The position numbers and the translations under genes are program-made. Source: Photorhabdus thracensis (GTDB lineage Bacteria > Pseudomonadota > Gammaproteobacteria > Enterobacterales > Enterobacteriaceae). From it: a stretch of DNA of 64,000 bases. The notes beneath the pieces are model-generated. The model was given only the letters and a program-made list of their open reading frames with translations, was not told where the DNA came from and made no database searches. Below, piece after piece: positions 41,835-51,526 of this stretch (position 1 is its first letter; each line of letters begins with the position of its first letter). The stretch covers positions 4,650,001 to 4,714,000 of the forward strand of contig NZ_CP011104.1 of the NCBI RefSeq assembly GCF_001010285.1. The letters are read 5' to 3'.

Positions 41835-43582
41835 GCATCCTCCTGGTTATCGATAATCCAGTTAGCTTCTTGTTGAGCCTGCACAGCACAAATTGGTTTG
41901 ACTGGAGATTTTGGAGATTTTACATCAGGCAGCGGTTCTACCCCCTCTGGCAATTGCAGAGACAAACCACGCCCGGCACCGGCAGCGCCTTGCCCGACTA
42001 ATAGGTTTGGAGAGGTTAGAATACCGCCGGGAGTTAACCGGATAAAATGGCCGCCGATTTTCAAGGTGATTTCTGACGCCGCTTCCAGCACGATTTTACC
42101 GCCACTTTTCAGGTGCGTTTCCTGACCACTTTCAGCAACCAGTGCTTCCCCGGTCTGTAAATGCTGACTGCCGGTGATACGGTGCGATACATCCCCATCG
42201 GTACTGTATTTACCGGAACCGATAATTTTCCGGTGGTCATCAGCGCGGATTTCACTGTAACGGTTATTGTCGATCCGCTGTTTATGGTCGTGTTCAATAT
42301 GCCAGTAGGTATCATGCTGAATATGGGCGGTCAGATCTCTCTGTCCGTGCAGGTAAATCTCTTCCTGGTCTTTGGCATCCTCAAACCGCAATTCGTTAAA
42401 ACCATCACCTTTATGGGTCCGGGTTTTAAACGTGGTGCGGGTTTTCTCGGCGGGTAAATCCAGCGGTGGCCGGTTTAAGCCGTTGTAGGTGCAGCCGGTG
42501 ACAATCGGCCGATCAATATCGCCGTTCAGATAGGAAACAATCACTTCCTGACCGATGCGGGGAACCGCCATAAAACCGTAACCGCTGCCGTTCCAGCCTT
42601 GCGCAAACCGTATCCAACAAGATGCGTTTTCATCGGCCTTATCATAACGATCCCAGTGAAAATGGATGCGGATACAACCGTCTTCATTGACATAAATTTC
42701 TTCCCCTGCCGGGCCCACCACGGTTGCTACTTCATCACCATCCGCCAACGGTTTGTAGCGATATAGCGCTCGCCAATCCTGATAGCCGGAAATAAAACTG
42801 AATTCGTTATGCAGATAACTTCCTGATCCGCCACTGGCTTCTTGCAGGGCTTGCGGGCATTTGCCGTAATGATGAATGGTCACGATTTGCCAGCGGGTGT
42901 TCATGGCATCAATCGGATGCTCGTTGAGGTCAAAGATTTTACCGGGCATCAGCTTAAAGCAGTTGCTTTGCCCGCTGCCCGCCTGACGTTGATTCTGAAC
43001 GGCCTGCTGACGGCGCTGGACAAACGGTTTCGCCTCCGCGTCTTTCTGAAAACGGCCGTAGCTTTCAAAGATCGAAAACAGGGTTTCTTGCCCCTCAACA
43101 CGGGGATCGGTATTGGCCCGGTGTGTCAGGCGGTAAGACGGGTTTTGCGTCACATACTCACGTGTGTAATGAAACTCATTCAGTTGGGAATCGGCTAGAA
43201 TATAGTGTTTCTTCAACAAACTTTTGAGGATTTCCGGTACGCTTTGCCGATGATAAATCCGGCTGTCCTGATTCAGGTTCATCCGCCAGAGCGCAGGCCG
43301 GACGGTGAGATAATAAATCGTGCGGTGAGTATGGGTATCACCCAGTACAGCCTGCGCAATAATGCCGCTGACCTGACGTTGCTCAACGCCATTGAAAACC
43401 ACCCGGAACTTCACCGACTGTAATAACAGTGATTCCAGATCAATATCGGCCCGTTTACTGACCAGAGTTAAAGAGAGAGTAAACAGTTCAGATAATTCCT
43501 CCTGTAAAGAGAATTCCGCTACCGCAAATGTTTTCTCCGGCAAATCGGTAATCTGACAGAGAAAATGTAATCCATCGTTCAT
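41831..43582 (-). CDS. VgrG (TssI) spike protein, likely internally deleted
   Basis: 583 aa. Trimeric T6SS spike. N-terminal gp27-like region, then gp5 OB domain with DGCIRIHFHWDRYD and WIRFAQGWNGSGYGFMAVPR (about 305-345) and IGQEVIVSYLNGDIDRP, then the beta-helix (EETH/GK repeats, SGGKIVLEAASEITLKI). In the gp27-like part HYTREYVTQ (138-146) runs straight into NPSYRLTHRANTDP (147-160). Usual VgrGs have about 90-100 residues between these segments (the EGI-FWFE region), so a precise in-frame deletion near 43145 is likely. Coupled to DUF4123 downstream; 21 bp after the small immunity gene. Confidence 0.85.
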   Translation of the reverse strand: MNDGLHFLCQITDLPEKTFAVAEFSLQEELSELFTLSLTLVSKRADIDLESLLLQSVKFRVVFNGVEQRQVSGIIAQAVLGDTHTHRTIYYLTVRPALWRMNLNQDSRIYHRQSVPEILKSLLKKHYILADSQLNEFHYTREYVTQNPSYRLTHRANTDPRVEGQETLFSIFESYGRFQKDAEAKPFVQRRQQAVQNQRQAGSGQSNCFKLMPGKIFDLNEHPIDAMNTRWQIVTIHHYGKCPQALQEASGGSGSYLHNEFSFISGYQDWRALYRYKPLADGDEVATVVGPAGEEIYVNEDGCIRIHFHWDRYDKADENASCWIRFAQGWNGSGYGFMAVPRIGQEVIVSYLNGDIDRPIVTGCTYNGLNRPPLDLPAEKTRTTFKTRTHKGDGFNELRFEDAKDQEEIYLHGQRDLTAHIQHDTYWHIEHDHKQRIDNNRYSEIRADDHRKIIGSGKYSTDGDVSHRITGSQHLQTGEALVAESGQETHLKSGGKIVLEAASEITLKIGGHFIRLTPGGILTSPNLLVGQGAAGAGRGLSLQLPEGVEPLPDVKSPKSPVKPICAVQAQQEANWIIDNQEDA

Positions 43583-43760
43583 AGGGACTCCTTATTTCTG
43601 GTGTTACTTTATGTAACGGGTATCTACCATTTGAGTATCGGTTTCAATGTGTCCATCGGGATATTCAACCCATTCTCCCTTCCCATTAGTCACGGTAATC
43701 TTTGGCATTTTGGTTTCATCCAGCTTAGGCTTAAAGGTAATTTTCCATTCCGCTCCTGGA
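43475..43760. repeat. Direct repeat, copy 1 (vgrG start and immunity gene end)
   Basis: This segment covers the first 36 codons of vgrG, the spacer and the end of the small immunity gene. It recurs at about 51398-51684 with high identity; 51398-51555 is nearly identical, the rest more diverged. The repeat pair flanks about 8 kb and could mediate recombination. Confidence 0.85.
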
Positions 43761-44005
43761 ATTATATAGGTCGGCACTTTGTGAGGCGACATACCTGCAT
43801 CAAGTTCATATTCAAGACAATCTTTTGAAATATATTCTGCCGACACATGCGGTTTTGTGTATTTCGGCGCGACACCTTCTACTGTTATCCACGGCCCCTT
43901 TCCAGCAGATGAAAAAGGAAAAAGCCAATTAAAAAAGGTATCACTAAACGCCCAATAAATAAAAGACAGCAATAACAATAACAACGAAACCTTTAGTATT
44001 TTCAT
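43604..44005 (-). CDS. Immunity-like lipoprotein paralogue, internally deleted
   Basis: 133 aa. An N-terminal membrane segment replaces the lipobox. The body joins the N-terminal block (VEGVAPKYTKPHVSAEYIS, then SPHKVPTY) directly to the C-terminal block (IPGAEWKITFKPKLDETKMP to DTRYIK) of the 244-aa paralogue next door. About 110 central residues are missing, with frame kept. It may be a non-functional relic or a short membrane form. Paralogous to 44064 and 51527. Confidence 0.7.
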   Translation of the reverse strand: MKILKVSLLLLLLSFIYWAFSDTFFNWLFPFSSAGKGPWITVEGVAPKYTKPHVSAEYISKDCLEYELDAGMSPHKVPTYIIPGAEWKITFKPKLDETKMPKITVTNGKGEWVEYPDGHIETDTQMVDTRYIK

Positions 44006-44063
44006 ACTGGGAGTTCCTTACTATCACATTTCATATTTATCATGGTCAGTTTTCCTGATGAGA

Positions 44064-44798
44064 TTACTTTATATATCGGTAATCGACTTCTTGGGTATTG
44101 GTTTCAATGTGTCCATTTGGATATTCAACCCATTCCTTTTCTTTAGTCACTGTGATTTTCGGCATTTTGGTTTCATCCAATTTAGGATTAAAGGTGATTT
44201 TCCATTCCGCTCCCGGAACCAACGTTAATCGAAAGGGGCGCATTCTCACTTCACCTTGTAAGAATATTCTGTTCGGACGTTTCTCAACCATCTTCAAAAC
44301 AGGATAAATAATAGGACTGTAATTAATAGTATCCAATGCCGCAGTTTCGCTAAGATTTGTTCGGGCTGCATCGTTGATAAAGGCGGTTAAACCCGTTCCT
44401 CCACCTCCTTCATATATAACAACATCTTTCATCAGATGACTAACATCGGTATAACTCACCGATACAAAGGCCCGGTCAATTTTCCATTTACACCAGCCTC
44501 CGCCATTAAACGGTAATTTCGCTTGAAAGTAACCCGTTTTCGGATCGGCCTTCACACTCAGACGTAATCCGTGATAGGTCGGCACCTTATAAAGGGACAT
44601 GTCAGCATGCCATTGATATTTTAGGCAATTTTTTGATATGTACACAGCAGACACATGCGGTTTTGTGTATTTCGGCGCGACTCCTTCTACCGAGATCCAC
44701 TGATTCTTTTTAGGGGGAGAAAGTGGCTCATTTGGGTCAGCACAGCCTGATATTAATGTAATTAACAACACTAATAAACATTGATTGATATTTGTCAT
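44064..44798 (-). CDS. DUF3304-like immunity lipoprotein
   Basis: 244 aa. Signal peptide with lipobox LISGC (Cys near 19), so a periplasm-facing lipoprotein. Conserved blocks: VEGVAPKYTKPHVSAVYIS near 39, LPFNGGGWCKWKIDRAFVSV near 94, and a C-terminal KPKLDETKMPKITV-type block. Lipoproteins of this type sit beside T6SS lipase effectors and neutralise them in the periplasm. Its ATG overlaps the lipase stop (ATGA), which supports a cognate pair. Two damaged paralogues exist in the window. Confidence 0.8.
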   Translation of the reverse strand: MTNINQCLLVLLITLISGCADPNEPLSPPKKNQWISVEGVAPKYTKPHVSAVYISKNCLKYQWHADMSLYKVPTYHGLRLSVKADPKTGYFQAKLPFNGGGWCKWKIDRAFVSVSYTDVSHLMKDVVIYEGGGGTGLTAFINDAARTNLSETAALDTINYSPIIYPVLKMVEKRPNRIFLQGEVRMRPFRLTLVPGAEWKITFNPKLDETKMPKITVTKEKEWVEYPNGHIETNTQEVDYRYIK

Positions 44799-46688
44799 GG
44801 TAAATCTTCCTCAATTCCTACCCCGTTATCCGTATAGCGCAATAAGGCCAACGGACCTTGTTTATCTTGTTGAGTGCAAATCAATGCTTGCTTCAACTGA
44901 TGATCCATCTGTAAAAATAATGCATCCCGTTGCCGAATACCTTGAACAATATCGGTCCTTTCATTCAGCGTTTTTTCAAATAATTGTTCCTGATCCCGGA
45001 AAAAATGGTATTTCTCCGGCGCAACCAATTCGGCTAATCGCGCGCCAATGTAGCGGGCATATTTCAGTGAACTGTGATCAGGGAAACCCAGCGCATCTTT
45101 TAAGGTCGGGTTTTCATTCAATGGAAACCATTTGGCTTTATCTGCCTCACTGATCTGTTGAAAAAATCTTTTCTGAATATCCCCGGCATCCTTCAGATTA
45201 TTTTCTGTTTCACGGTTTAATGACGGAACTAAATACAGTTTTGTTTTGGTGGGTAAGGTGGTTCTGAGTCGTACATGATTACTGGGGTTACGTTCTTCCA
45301 GCCATTCAATAACCAAATTGATTTTACAAAAGTGCACTATTTTTCCGTGATGCAGATAAATTTCACCGCTGTTGGTAAAATCCAGTAATTCAATCGGACT
45401 AAACAAATAGCCTAGTGGCCCCCAACAACGATAAAGCCAGTTATCCAGATTTTTTTCTGGGGGCACAGCAGGAACCGGATCATCTTCATTGACATGACGG
45501 TAATGGGTGATAGCTGACAATTCCCTCACTGCACTACATGTTAATACTCTGGGCATACCGTAGCTGTAAAGGCAAGGATCGAATTCTTTCAATTGGGCAC
45601 AGTGCAACAATGCCAGCGCACCTCCCAAGCTGTGACCACAGATAAACAACCTTTTGCTTGCGGCTAAATCCAACACATCACTGAACACTGCTGTAATACC
45701 ATCACTAGGGATGGCTAGATTTTCAACCAAATTGAATGCCTGCCAAAAGCCTTTATGCACTTTGCCACTATGGATAAATCCGCTGCACAGGGCTTTATCA
45801 TCACAGCCTAACCCCAAAGGCTGATACGTTGCATCTGTCATGGCATCCGTCATACTGGCCGTGCCTTTCCAGCTAACAACTACATCACTCTGGCTGGCCA
45901 CATAAAACAACTGGGTATTACCTCCTACACCATCAACATTTGCTGAATCAATGAACTCCACTTTAGTATAACGTTCACTGAACGGCACATCGTAAACCAC
46001 AGGTGTTGCCGATAATTCCTCAACTTTATAGGGCAGCGTTGAAATATCCACCATCTGCCGATTAAAAAAGTGAGTCACCGAGCCTTCAGTATCAACATCC
46101 CCACCGGCATAAGCCAACACACTCATCAAACACTGGTTATACGCATTAACAATGGAATACTCTTTTTGATGATGTAGCTGCAAGACCCAGGCCCGAAACG
46201 GGCATATTTCCAAGACATACCGTTGATTTAGTGGATGAACCGTGTAGCCACTTGGCTCCGGGTCTGGAAAATGATAGGGAGGCGGAATTTTTTTAGGATC
46301 ACTCCAATCCTTAATCACCGGCAACCCATCACTAATCTGCCCGATAGTCACATAGTAATATTGATGGCCTTCAGCTTCGGCTTTTGGCTTTTGGCTTCAC
46401 CATCGACGCTTCCTCACCGCGTATTTCCCGCAACGGGCGTTGTTCCATCTCATCGGCCAACGATTGGGCATGGATAGACAATATCACGGGATGAGCCGAC
46501 AAGTTTTCTTCCCTGAGCACCCCGAAACCATCCGTTGTCCCCCGGCGCACATGATCCGGTAATCCCCAGCTTACCAAGCCATAAGGCGCATTGATTAGCG
46601 GTTTTCCCTGTTCATCCACCAACTGAAATTCCACCCAGTGTTTCAAACGCCTGCAATCAAAACATTCACGCGGATCTATTTTACTCAT
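44795..46688 (-). pseudogene. T6SS class 3 lipase effector, split by 7-bp duplication
   Basis: Two frames: 46688-46371 (105 codons) and 46351-44795 (518 codons). The junction holds CTTTTGG twice in tandem (46381-46394). Removing one copy restores a single frame of 628 codons that reads VKPKAEAEGHQYYYVTIGQI. The catalytic part has GHSLGGA (nucleophile Ser, residue 241 of the second frame), NEDDPVPAVP with the Asp, and WKGT for the oxyanion site, as in Lipase_3 enzymes. N-terminus starts MSKIDPRECFDC, a conserved leader of this effector type. The start overlaps the TssF stop (TGATG). Either dead or switchable. Confidence 0.85.
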
Positions 46689-48022
46689 CAGTGTTTTCCT
46701 CTGCTTGTTATTAAATATAGGGACGCAGTCCGAACATCATCTCTTGAAAGTCCCACAAGACCTCTCCCGTCTGACCATCTAATCACCTTCATCATCAAAA
46801 AAGCGCCCATGCTGATGAAAACTGTCAGCAGGCGTGTCACCACCAGGCTGAACTGATACATCTCCCCCTGATTGGCAAAACAATCCGGGTTCAGGGTCAG
46901 GATAAGCTGGTGACCCCGCACAGGAACACCCTTGTCCAGCCTATCTATCGGGATGTTCTCCAGCCGGACGATACCGCTAATATGTGACTGGATACGTCGG
47001 CTTAATGCCTGGTCAGGGGAAAAATCAAATATTTTCAGAAACTCTTGTAACGAGCGGGTTTGAAATATTATCCAGGGCGAGCCGGCAAAGCAGGAAATCA
47101 ACGGCCAGGCTGATCTTTCCTCTATCATGGAGGGATAACAGGCTGAAACGGGAGTGATATTGCTGACCGTCAACCCCGTGGCGTTTTCGCCCGCCAGATT
47201 GATATCGCCGATACCCAGGTCAGCCGCCTGCGACTGATAGCCGGTAAACTGGCAAAAAATGGATTGCGACGGCAGGTTATCCGCCGCTTTACCATGACAG
47301 TCAAAGAAACGCAGCTGATAGCGGGTATGCTGCAAAATATCGCATTCCGTATTCAACTGATAATAATAAAGAAATTCCGCATTCGGCTGAAAATGAGAGG
47401 TCAGAGTAGATTTTTCAACCGGCAGATAGCGGTAGGGTTGCCCGCGTTCCAGCTTCGGCTCCGTCGATACGTAAACGTGATCCAGATTGAACAGCCGTTC
47501 TGTCGGATTTAATGGGATGTCATAATCGCTGATGCCACTATTCACCGGGATTGCCGCACTGGTCATCGGCTCCAGTTGTCTGACCGGCACGCAATCCAGC
47601 AGAAAGGTTTGGGCAATATCAGTCAGTTCCAGACTGCCTTCAAACTGCAAAATCAACTCGAATGTCCGGTCCGCGTTCAACGCCACTGACGAACACCCCT
47701 CCGTGATATCAATCGTCACAAAATCATGCACATGCGGGAAATAGTAATATTCCGTCATCAGTTGCAAAATGGAAAACGGTGAGTTTTCCCCGGACGGAAG
47801 AATAGCAACCTGCCGCTCTGTTCCCCACAACGCCGATACCGTTTTGTAGCGAAGACGAGAAGCTAACAGGGCATAGACCTGTATTGCTCGTTCAGCATCC
47901 GGATCACCCGCCCCTTCGGATAAAAAACCGGCCAGATGAGGGTGTTCTTTTCCGGCTTCCTGCGCCAGTTGCCGCATATAATTCAGCTCTTGCAGGAAAA
48001 GCGACATTCTTCTATTCATCAC
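46688..48022 (-). CDS. TssF-like T6SS baseplate protein, shortened
   Basis: 444 aa against about 600 usual for TssF (VasA/ImpG). N-terminal FLQELNYMRQLAQEAGKEHP and FLSEGAGDPDAERAIQVYAL match the family start. After ASRLRYK the usual 90 or more residues appear missing before TVSALWGTE. The C-terminus VTRLLTVFISMGAF then runs into an unrelated tail (MMKVIRWSDG) that may follow a frameshift at the T6 run near 46800. No other baseplate, sheath or membrane genes are in view. I think it is inactive. Confidence 0.65.
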   Translation of the reverse strand: MMNRRMSLFLQELNYMRQLAQEAGKEHPHLAGFLSEGAGDPDAERAIQVYALLASRLRYKTVSALWGTERQVAILPSGENSPFSILQLMTEYYYFPHVHDFVTIDITEGCSSVALNADRTFELILQFEGSLELTDIAQTFLLDCVPVRQLEPMTSAAIPVNSGISDYDIPLNPTERLFNLDHVYVSTEPKLERGQPYRYLPVEKSTLTSHFQPNAEFLYYYQLNTECDILQHTRYQLRFFDCHGKAADNLPSQSIFCQFTGYQSQAADLGIGDINLAGENATGLTVSNITPVSACYPSMIEERSAWPLISCFAGSPWIIFQTRSLQEFLKIFDFSPDQALSRRIQSHISGIVRLENIPIDRLDKGVPVRGHQLILTLNPDCFANQGEMYQFSLVVTRLLTVFISMGAFLMMKVIRWSDGRGLVGLSRDDVRTASLYLITSRGKH

Positions 48023-48031
48023 ACGCTACCC

Positions 48032-48199
48032 TTATCTATTTTTTACCTGAAAAAGTGTCTGCGAAGCGATCAACGTGGTACCACACGAGGTTTTCATGCC
48101 CTCCAGAGCAAGCCCCTGTTGATTAGTCCCACTTGCAGTCGAAGCGCCCTCAGCAATGGTTTGATCCCCGCCGGGAATTGAAATAATTGATCTCACCAC
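48032..48199 (-). pseudogene. PAAR-like spike protein C-terminal fragment
   Basis: From GTG 48199 to TAA 48032, 55 codons: SIISIPGGDQTIAEGAST near the start, then GMKTSCGTTLIASQTLFQV. The last part matches the typical C-terminus of PAAR proteins (HGxKTSCGATLISSQ). A PAAR protein is about 85-100 aa, so the central part is missing. It ends 9 nt before the TssF-like gene and would be the first gene of the operon. Confidence 0.6.
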
Positions 48200-49555
48200 C
48201 CTAAAAATAAGGTAGCAAAAATCCGATTACCACAGACAGAAAGCACAGCTCTATGCAGTGAGTAATAACAAATTGAACGACAGGAAGACAGCAATGTATC
48301 CCCATCGATTAATCCCTTTGAATAAAGGGAACAGAAGTTGAAATTCCTTTCATATTGTTCATATGACGGAACTTAAAGTAATAGTTATTAAACTTTCATC
48401 AGAAAGCAAGAATTTTTTATAAATTTACAAAAATATAAATTTGCAAGAAATTGTTACAAACGGTAAGAAAGTATTACAGACTCGGTATGAATTCAATTAT
48501 CTTCAATCTAATAAACAATAAAACGGATAATGACATACCATTTTCTCAGAAAAATAATCCACGATAGATAAAACAGCTTCTCATTCACTTAAATTCCGTC
48601 TAATTATCATTGCGACAGAATAACACATTGATTTTTAATCAAAAAATATATTTATCCTAATTTGCTACGATAACTAATAACGCTATCTGTTTAATTGTTT
48701 CACTAATGACCCATTCTTCATTAAATACCGGGGATAATGATATTATTATCTTGCTCAATAGATTATATTCCGTTGTTAGTCGGTTTCCTGTCAGGTGTAA
48801 ATTGCCGTACAGAGCGCAATTTACACCAACAGTCATGCCGGCTTTCAAGAAAGGTCATGGATGAAGGGAGAAGCCAAAATAAATGCCAATGAATTCTCAT
48901 CCCCGTGAACACGAGGAACAGTATTTGAAGTCAATCGAATTATGACTTCATTTATGGTTCATCTCCGTTGATTCAGAGAATATGTCATCTATTGTTCGCA
49001 TATAATTCAGCTCTTGCAGGAGAAACAACCCTCTCCTATTCATCATATTTAGGAAGACAAAAATGTATCTCAATCGATTAATCCCTTTGAATAAGGGGAA
49101 CGGGATTCGAAATCTCCCTTATACTGCTCATATAACAGAACTTGAGCAATAATTATTAAACAATCACCAAATAGCAAGAAAAATTTTCATTTTTTTAATT
49201 TACAAAAATAAATTGGTAAGAAAGTGTTACAACCTCGATAAGGGTTGAGTTATCGCTCCGCGGCAGAAAACGAAAAAAACACTAACCGGCCATAATCATT
49301 TAAAATTGCGAATACAGAGAGATTAAAGATTTTATATAAGAGGCTGATTTAACTCAATAAGCGTGCTTTTAAGAAAAATAGTAAATTGCGTTTAATCAAA
49401 ATCCATTAACCAGTAAAAGAAAGTTGAAAACAAATCAGTAAGCAAAGAGTATCATCAAAACAGACTGACATGCAGGTGTTTTCTCACTGTTATTTTACGA
49501 AGCAAGCCATAAAAATAATGCAATAAAAAAAGGATAATGGGCTAATCAATCCTGA
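48200..49555. other. AT-rich region upstream of the T6SS module with duplicated sequence
   Basis: No intact gene. The segment 48294-48485 (starting AATGTATCCCCATCGATTAA) recurs diverged at about 49062-49245. Positions 48990-49045 repeat the TssF start on the minus strand: MMNRRGLFLLQELNYMR, then it degrades. So this is an older, eroded copy of the module's upstream part, together with the CRISPR-like relics listed separately. Confidence 0.7.
48889..48988. CRISPR. Degenerate type I-E CRISPR-like repeat pair
   Basis: TCATCCCCGTGAACACGAGGAACA (first element, about 48897-48920) and TGGTTCATCTCCGTTGATTC (second, from 48955) resemble the I-E repeat (GGTTTATCCCCG, stem, CGGGGAACA). Start-to-start distance is 62 nt, close to the 61 nt of I-E arrays. 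Strongly decayed, no cas genes. Confidence 0.45.
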
Positions 49556-49577
49556 AACCTGGCTAATGCCAGGTTTT
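49556..49577. terminator. Hairpin downstream of yceI
   Basis: AAACCTGGC and GCCAGGTTT, 9-bp stem with a 4-nt loop, 34 bp past the yceI stop. A T-rich run follows on the plus strand, AT-rich sequence on the other side; probably works in both directions. Confidence 0.7.
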
Positions 49578-49610
49578 TATTTATTCAGTTTACATCAAGT
49601 AATCAGGATA

Positions 49611-50189
49611 TTACTTTTCCCGAATGCCTTCGACAGAAATCAGTAAATCCGCTTCCTGTGATTTAGGGCCTAAATCTGCTTTGAAATTAAAGTCTTTCAG
49701 GTTGATTTTACTGTATGCTTCAAAACCTGCGCGGTAACCACCCCATGGGTCTTTACCTTCACCCATCAGTACTGCATTCAATACCACTGGCTTTGTCACA
49801 CCATTTAAAGTCAGATCACCTGTAATAGTATATTTATTCCCATCTTTTTTCACTTCGGTTGAAGTAAATTTTGCTTCAGGATATTTCTCTGTATTAAAGT
49901 AATCTTTACTACGCAGATGTTTATCACGCTCAGCGTGGTTAGTATCCAAACTGGCTATTTTAATTGTGACATCAACTTTATCCGCCGCCGGGTTTTTCTC
50001 ATCAAATGTGAAAGAACCATCAAAATCCTTAAATGATCCATATAACCAACTGTAACCCAAATGCTGAATGCGGAATTCAATAAAGGCGTGCTGACCCGGT
50101 ATATCGATTTTATAATTGGCTGCTAATGCAGAACTTGCATTCAATAACAATGCACCCGCAGTCAGGCCAAGTAACGTCTTCTTCAACAT
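49611..50189 (-). CDS. yceI: YceI-family periplasmic lipid-binding protein
   Basis: 192 aa from ATG 50189, chosen for GGAG 6 nt upstream (an ATG 12 nt earlier is weaker). Signal peptide ends near SALA. Lipocalin-like beta barrel with [20 protein letters not shown] and [13 protein letters not shown], nearly as in E. coli YceI. The family binds polyisoprenoid lipids. yceJ lies 12 bp upstream on the same strand. In E. coli this pair is elsewhere; here it lies inside the accessory island. Confidence 0.95.
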   Translation of the reverse strand: MLKKTLLGLTAGALLLNASSALAANYKIDIPGQHAFIEFRIQHLGYSWLYGSFKDFDGSFTFDEKNPAADKVDVTIKIASLDTNHAERDKHLRSKDYFNTEKYPEAKFTSTEVKKDGNKYTITGDLTLNGVTKPVVLNAVLMGEGKDPWGGYRAGFEAYSKINLKDFNFKADLGPKSQEADLLISVEGIREK

Positions 50190-50213
50190 ATTATTCTCCA
50201 TAATCGTTTTGTA

Positions 50214-50768
50214 TTATTCAGGACGGAAACCCAGCATACGCTTCAGGGTTGCATCACGGTCAATAAAATGGTGTTTTAACGCAGCAACAGCATGTAATAA
50301 CGATAAAATCACCACAGTCCAGGCAAGATAAAGATGAATCATTCCAGCAGTATCTGCCTGTTTGCCCTGACCGGTTAATGTGGCTGGCACAGTAAACCAG
50401 TCGAAGACAGAAATTGGCTGCCCATCAGCCGTCGAAATTAAATAACCACTAATCAGAATGCTAAACAGCAAAACATACAACAGAATATGTACTAAAACAG
50501 AGCTGATTCTGGTCAGGCGGTTATAACTGGCTAAGGGTTTTGGTGGTGGAGAAACAAAACGCCAGATAACACGCACAACCATCGCTATCAGCAGCATGAT
50601 TCCAATGCTTTTATGAATTTCAGGTGCTCCGTGATACCACGTATCGTAATACCCTAAAGTCACCATCCACAGCCCCAGTGCAAACATGCCATACACGGTC
50701 AATGCAACCAGCCAGTGTAAAATGACAGATAAATGACCAAATTGGTTGGAGGTATTCTTCCAAAGCAT
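50214..50768 (-). CDS. yceJ: Cytochrome b561 family protein YceJ
   Basis: 184 aa, four membrane helices with His ligands for two haems: LHWLVALTVYGMF near 17, IHKSIGIMLL near 51 and IHLYLAWTVVILSLLHAVAA near 144. A diheme cytochrome b that likely exchanges electrons with the quinone pool; its partner is unknown. Co-transcribed with yceI. Confidence 0.93.
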   Translation of the reverse strand: MLWKNTSNQFGHLSVILHWLVALTVYGMFALGLWMVTLGYYDTWYHGAPEIHKSIGIMLLIAMVVRVIWRFVSPPPKPLASYNRLTRISSVLVHILLYVLLFSILISGYLISTADGQPISVFDWFTVPATLTGQGKQADTAGMIHLYLAWTVVILSLLHAVAALKHHFIDRDATLKRMLGFRPE

Positions 50769-51189
50769 AGTAGTTCCTTTTTAGATCAATGCTGGTGAGC
50801 TATTCTTTTGGATTTATTAAATCATAAACGATATTAATTTCTTTTTTATTAAAAATTTCAACAAATAATTTGTAAAAGATTTTCAATTTTAATCAACGAA
50901 ACTCACTTAAAATAAAAAAACATTAAATAACAACAAAATAGAAATGAATCGCATCAGGAATAATGCCAAAAAACATATAATATATATTTTTTTGTTATAT
51001 TGTTTCTGAGATTTTAGCTAATGAAATAGTCAATTATCTTATTTTATGTTTATGAGAAATATAACCACCTAAAAAACAAGCAGCTATGATAAAGACAAAA
51101 TATCATTTTCAATTTAATAATTCACAACAAGAAATTAATCTTATTGCAAAATAACGAAAACTTAACCGCATCTCTTGTTATTTAAAACC
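50769..51189. other. AT-rich intergenic region upstream of yceJ
   Basis: About 420 bp, very AT-rich, holds the yceJI promoter by position. No gene recognised. Confidence 0.4.
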
Positions 51190-51505
51190 GCAACAATGAC
51201 AGGTTTAGAAATTCGTAAGATGTTAACCATCTGCCCTGCTGGTTCATCCAGTTTCTTAACCTGCTTACCGTGGTTTTCCCATAAATCGCTAGAGCACAAA
51301 TACCTGCCCTTGCAGGGCGTAATCAGAATGGAACCAAGCCTCAAGTAAATGATGACCTAAGACAAAGGGCTTTTCATTCTCACTTTGACTACAATTCGAG
51401 AGTAAACAGTTCGGATAATTCCTCCTGTAAAGAGAATTCCGCTACCGCAAATGTTTTCTCCGGCAAATCGGTAATCTGACAGAGAAAGTGTAATCCATCG
51501 TTCAT
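51190..51505 (-). pseudogene. Fused remnants of vgrG start and DUF4123 gene
   Basis: On the minus strand, ATG 51505 begins the same 36 codons as the vgrG at 43582 (MNDGLHFLCQITDLPEKTFA and onward). At 51398 the sequence jumps into the DUF4123 gene (SDLWENHGKQVKKLDEPAGQ near 51290), then ends. About 1.6 kb of vgrG and half of DUF4123 are missing by deletion. Second, decayed copy of the 41043-43582 pair. Confidence 0.8.
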
Positions 51506-51526
51506 ATAGACTCCTTATTTCTGGTG

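Noticed and set aside
48657-48848. 63-codon minus-strand frame upstream of the T6SS module
   Set aside because: No ribosome site or domain; lies in the eroded duplicated region.
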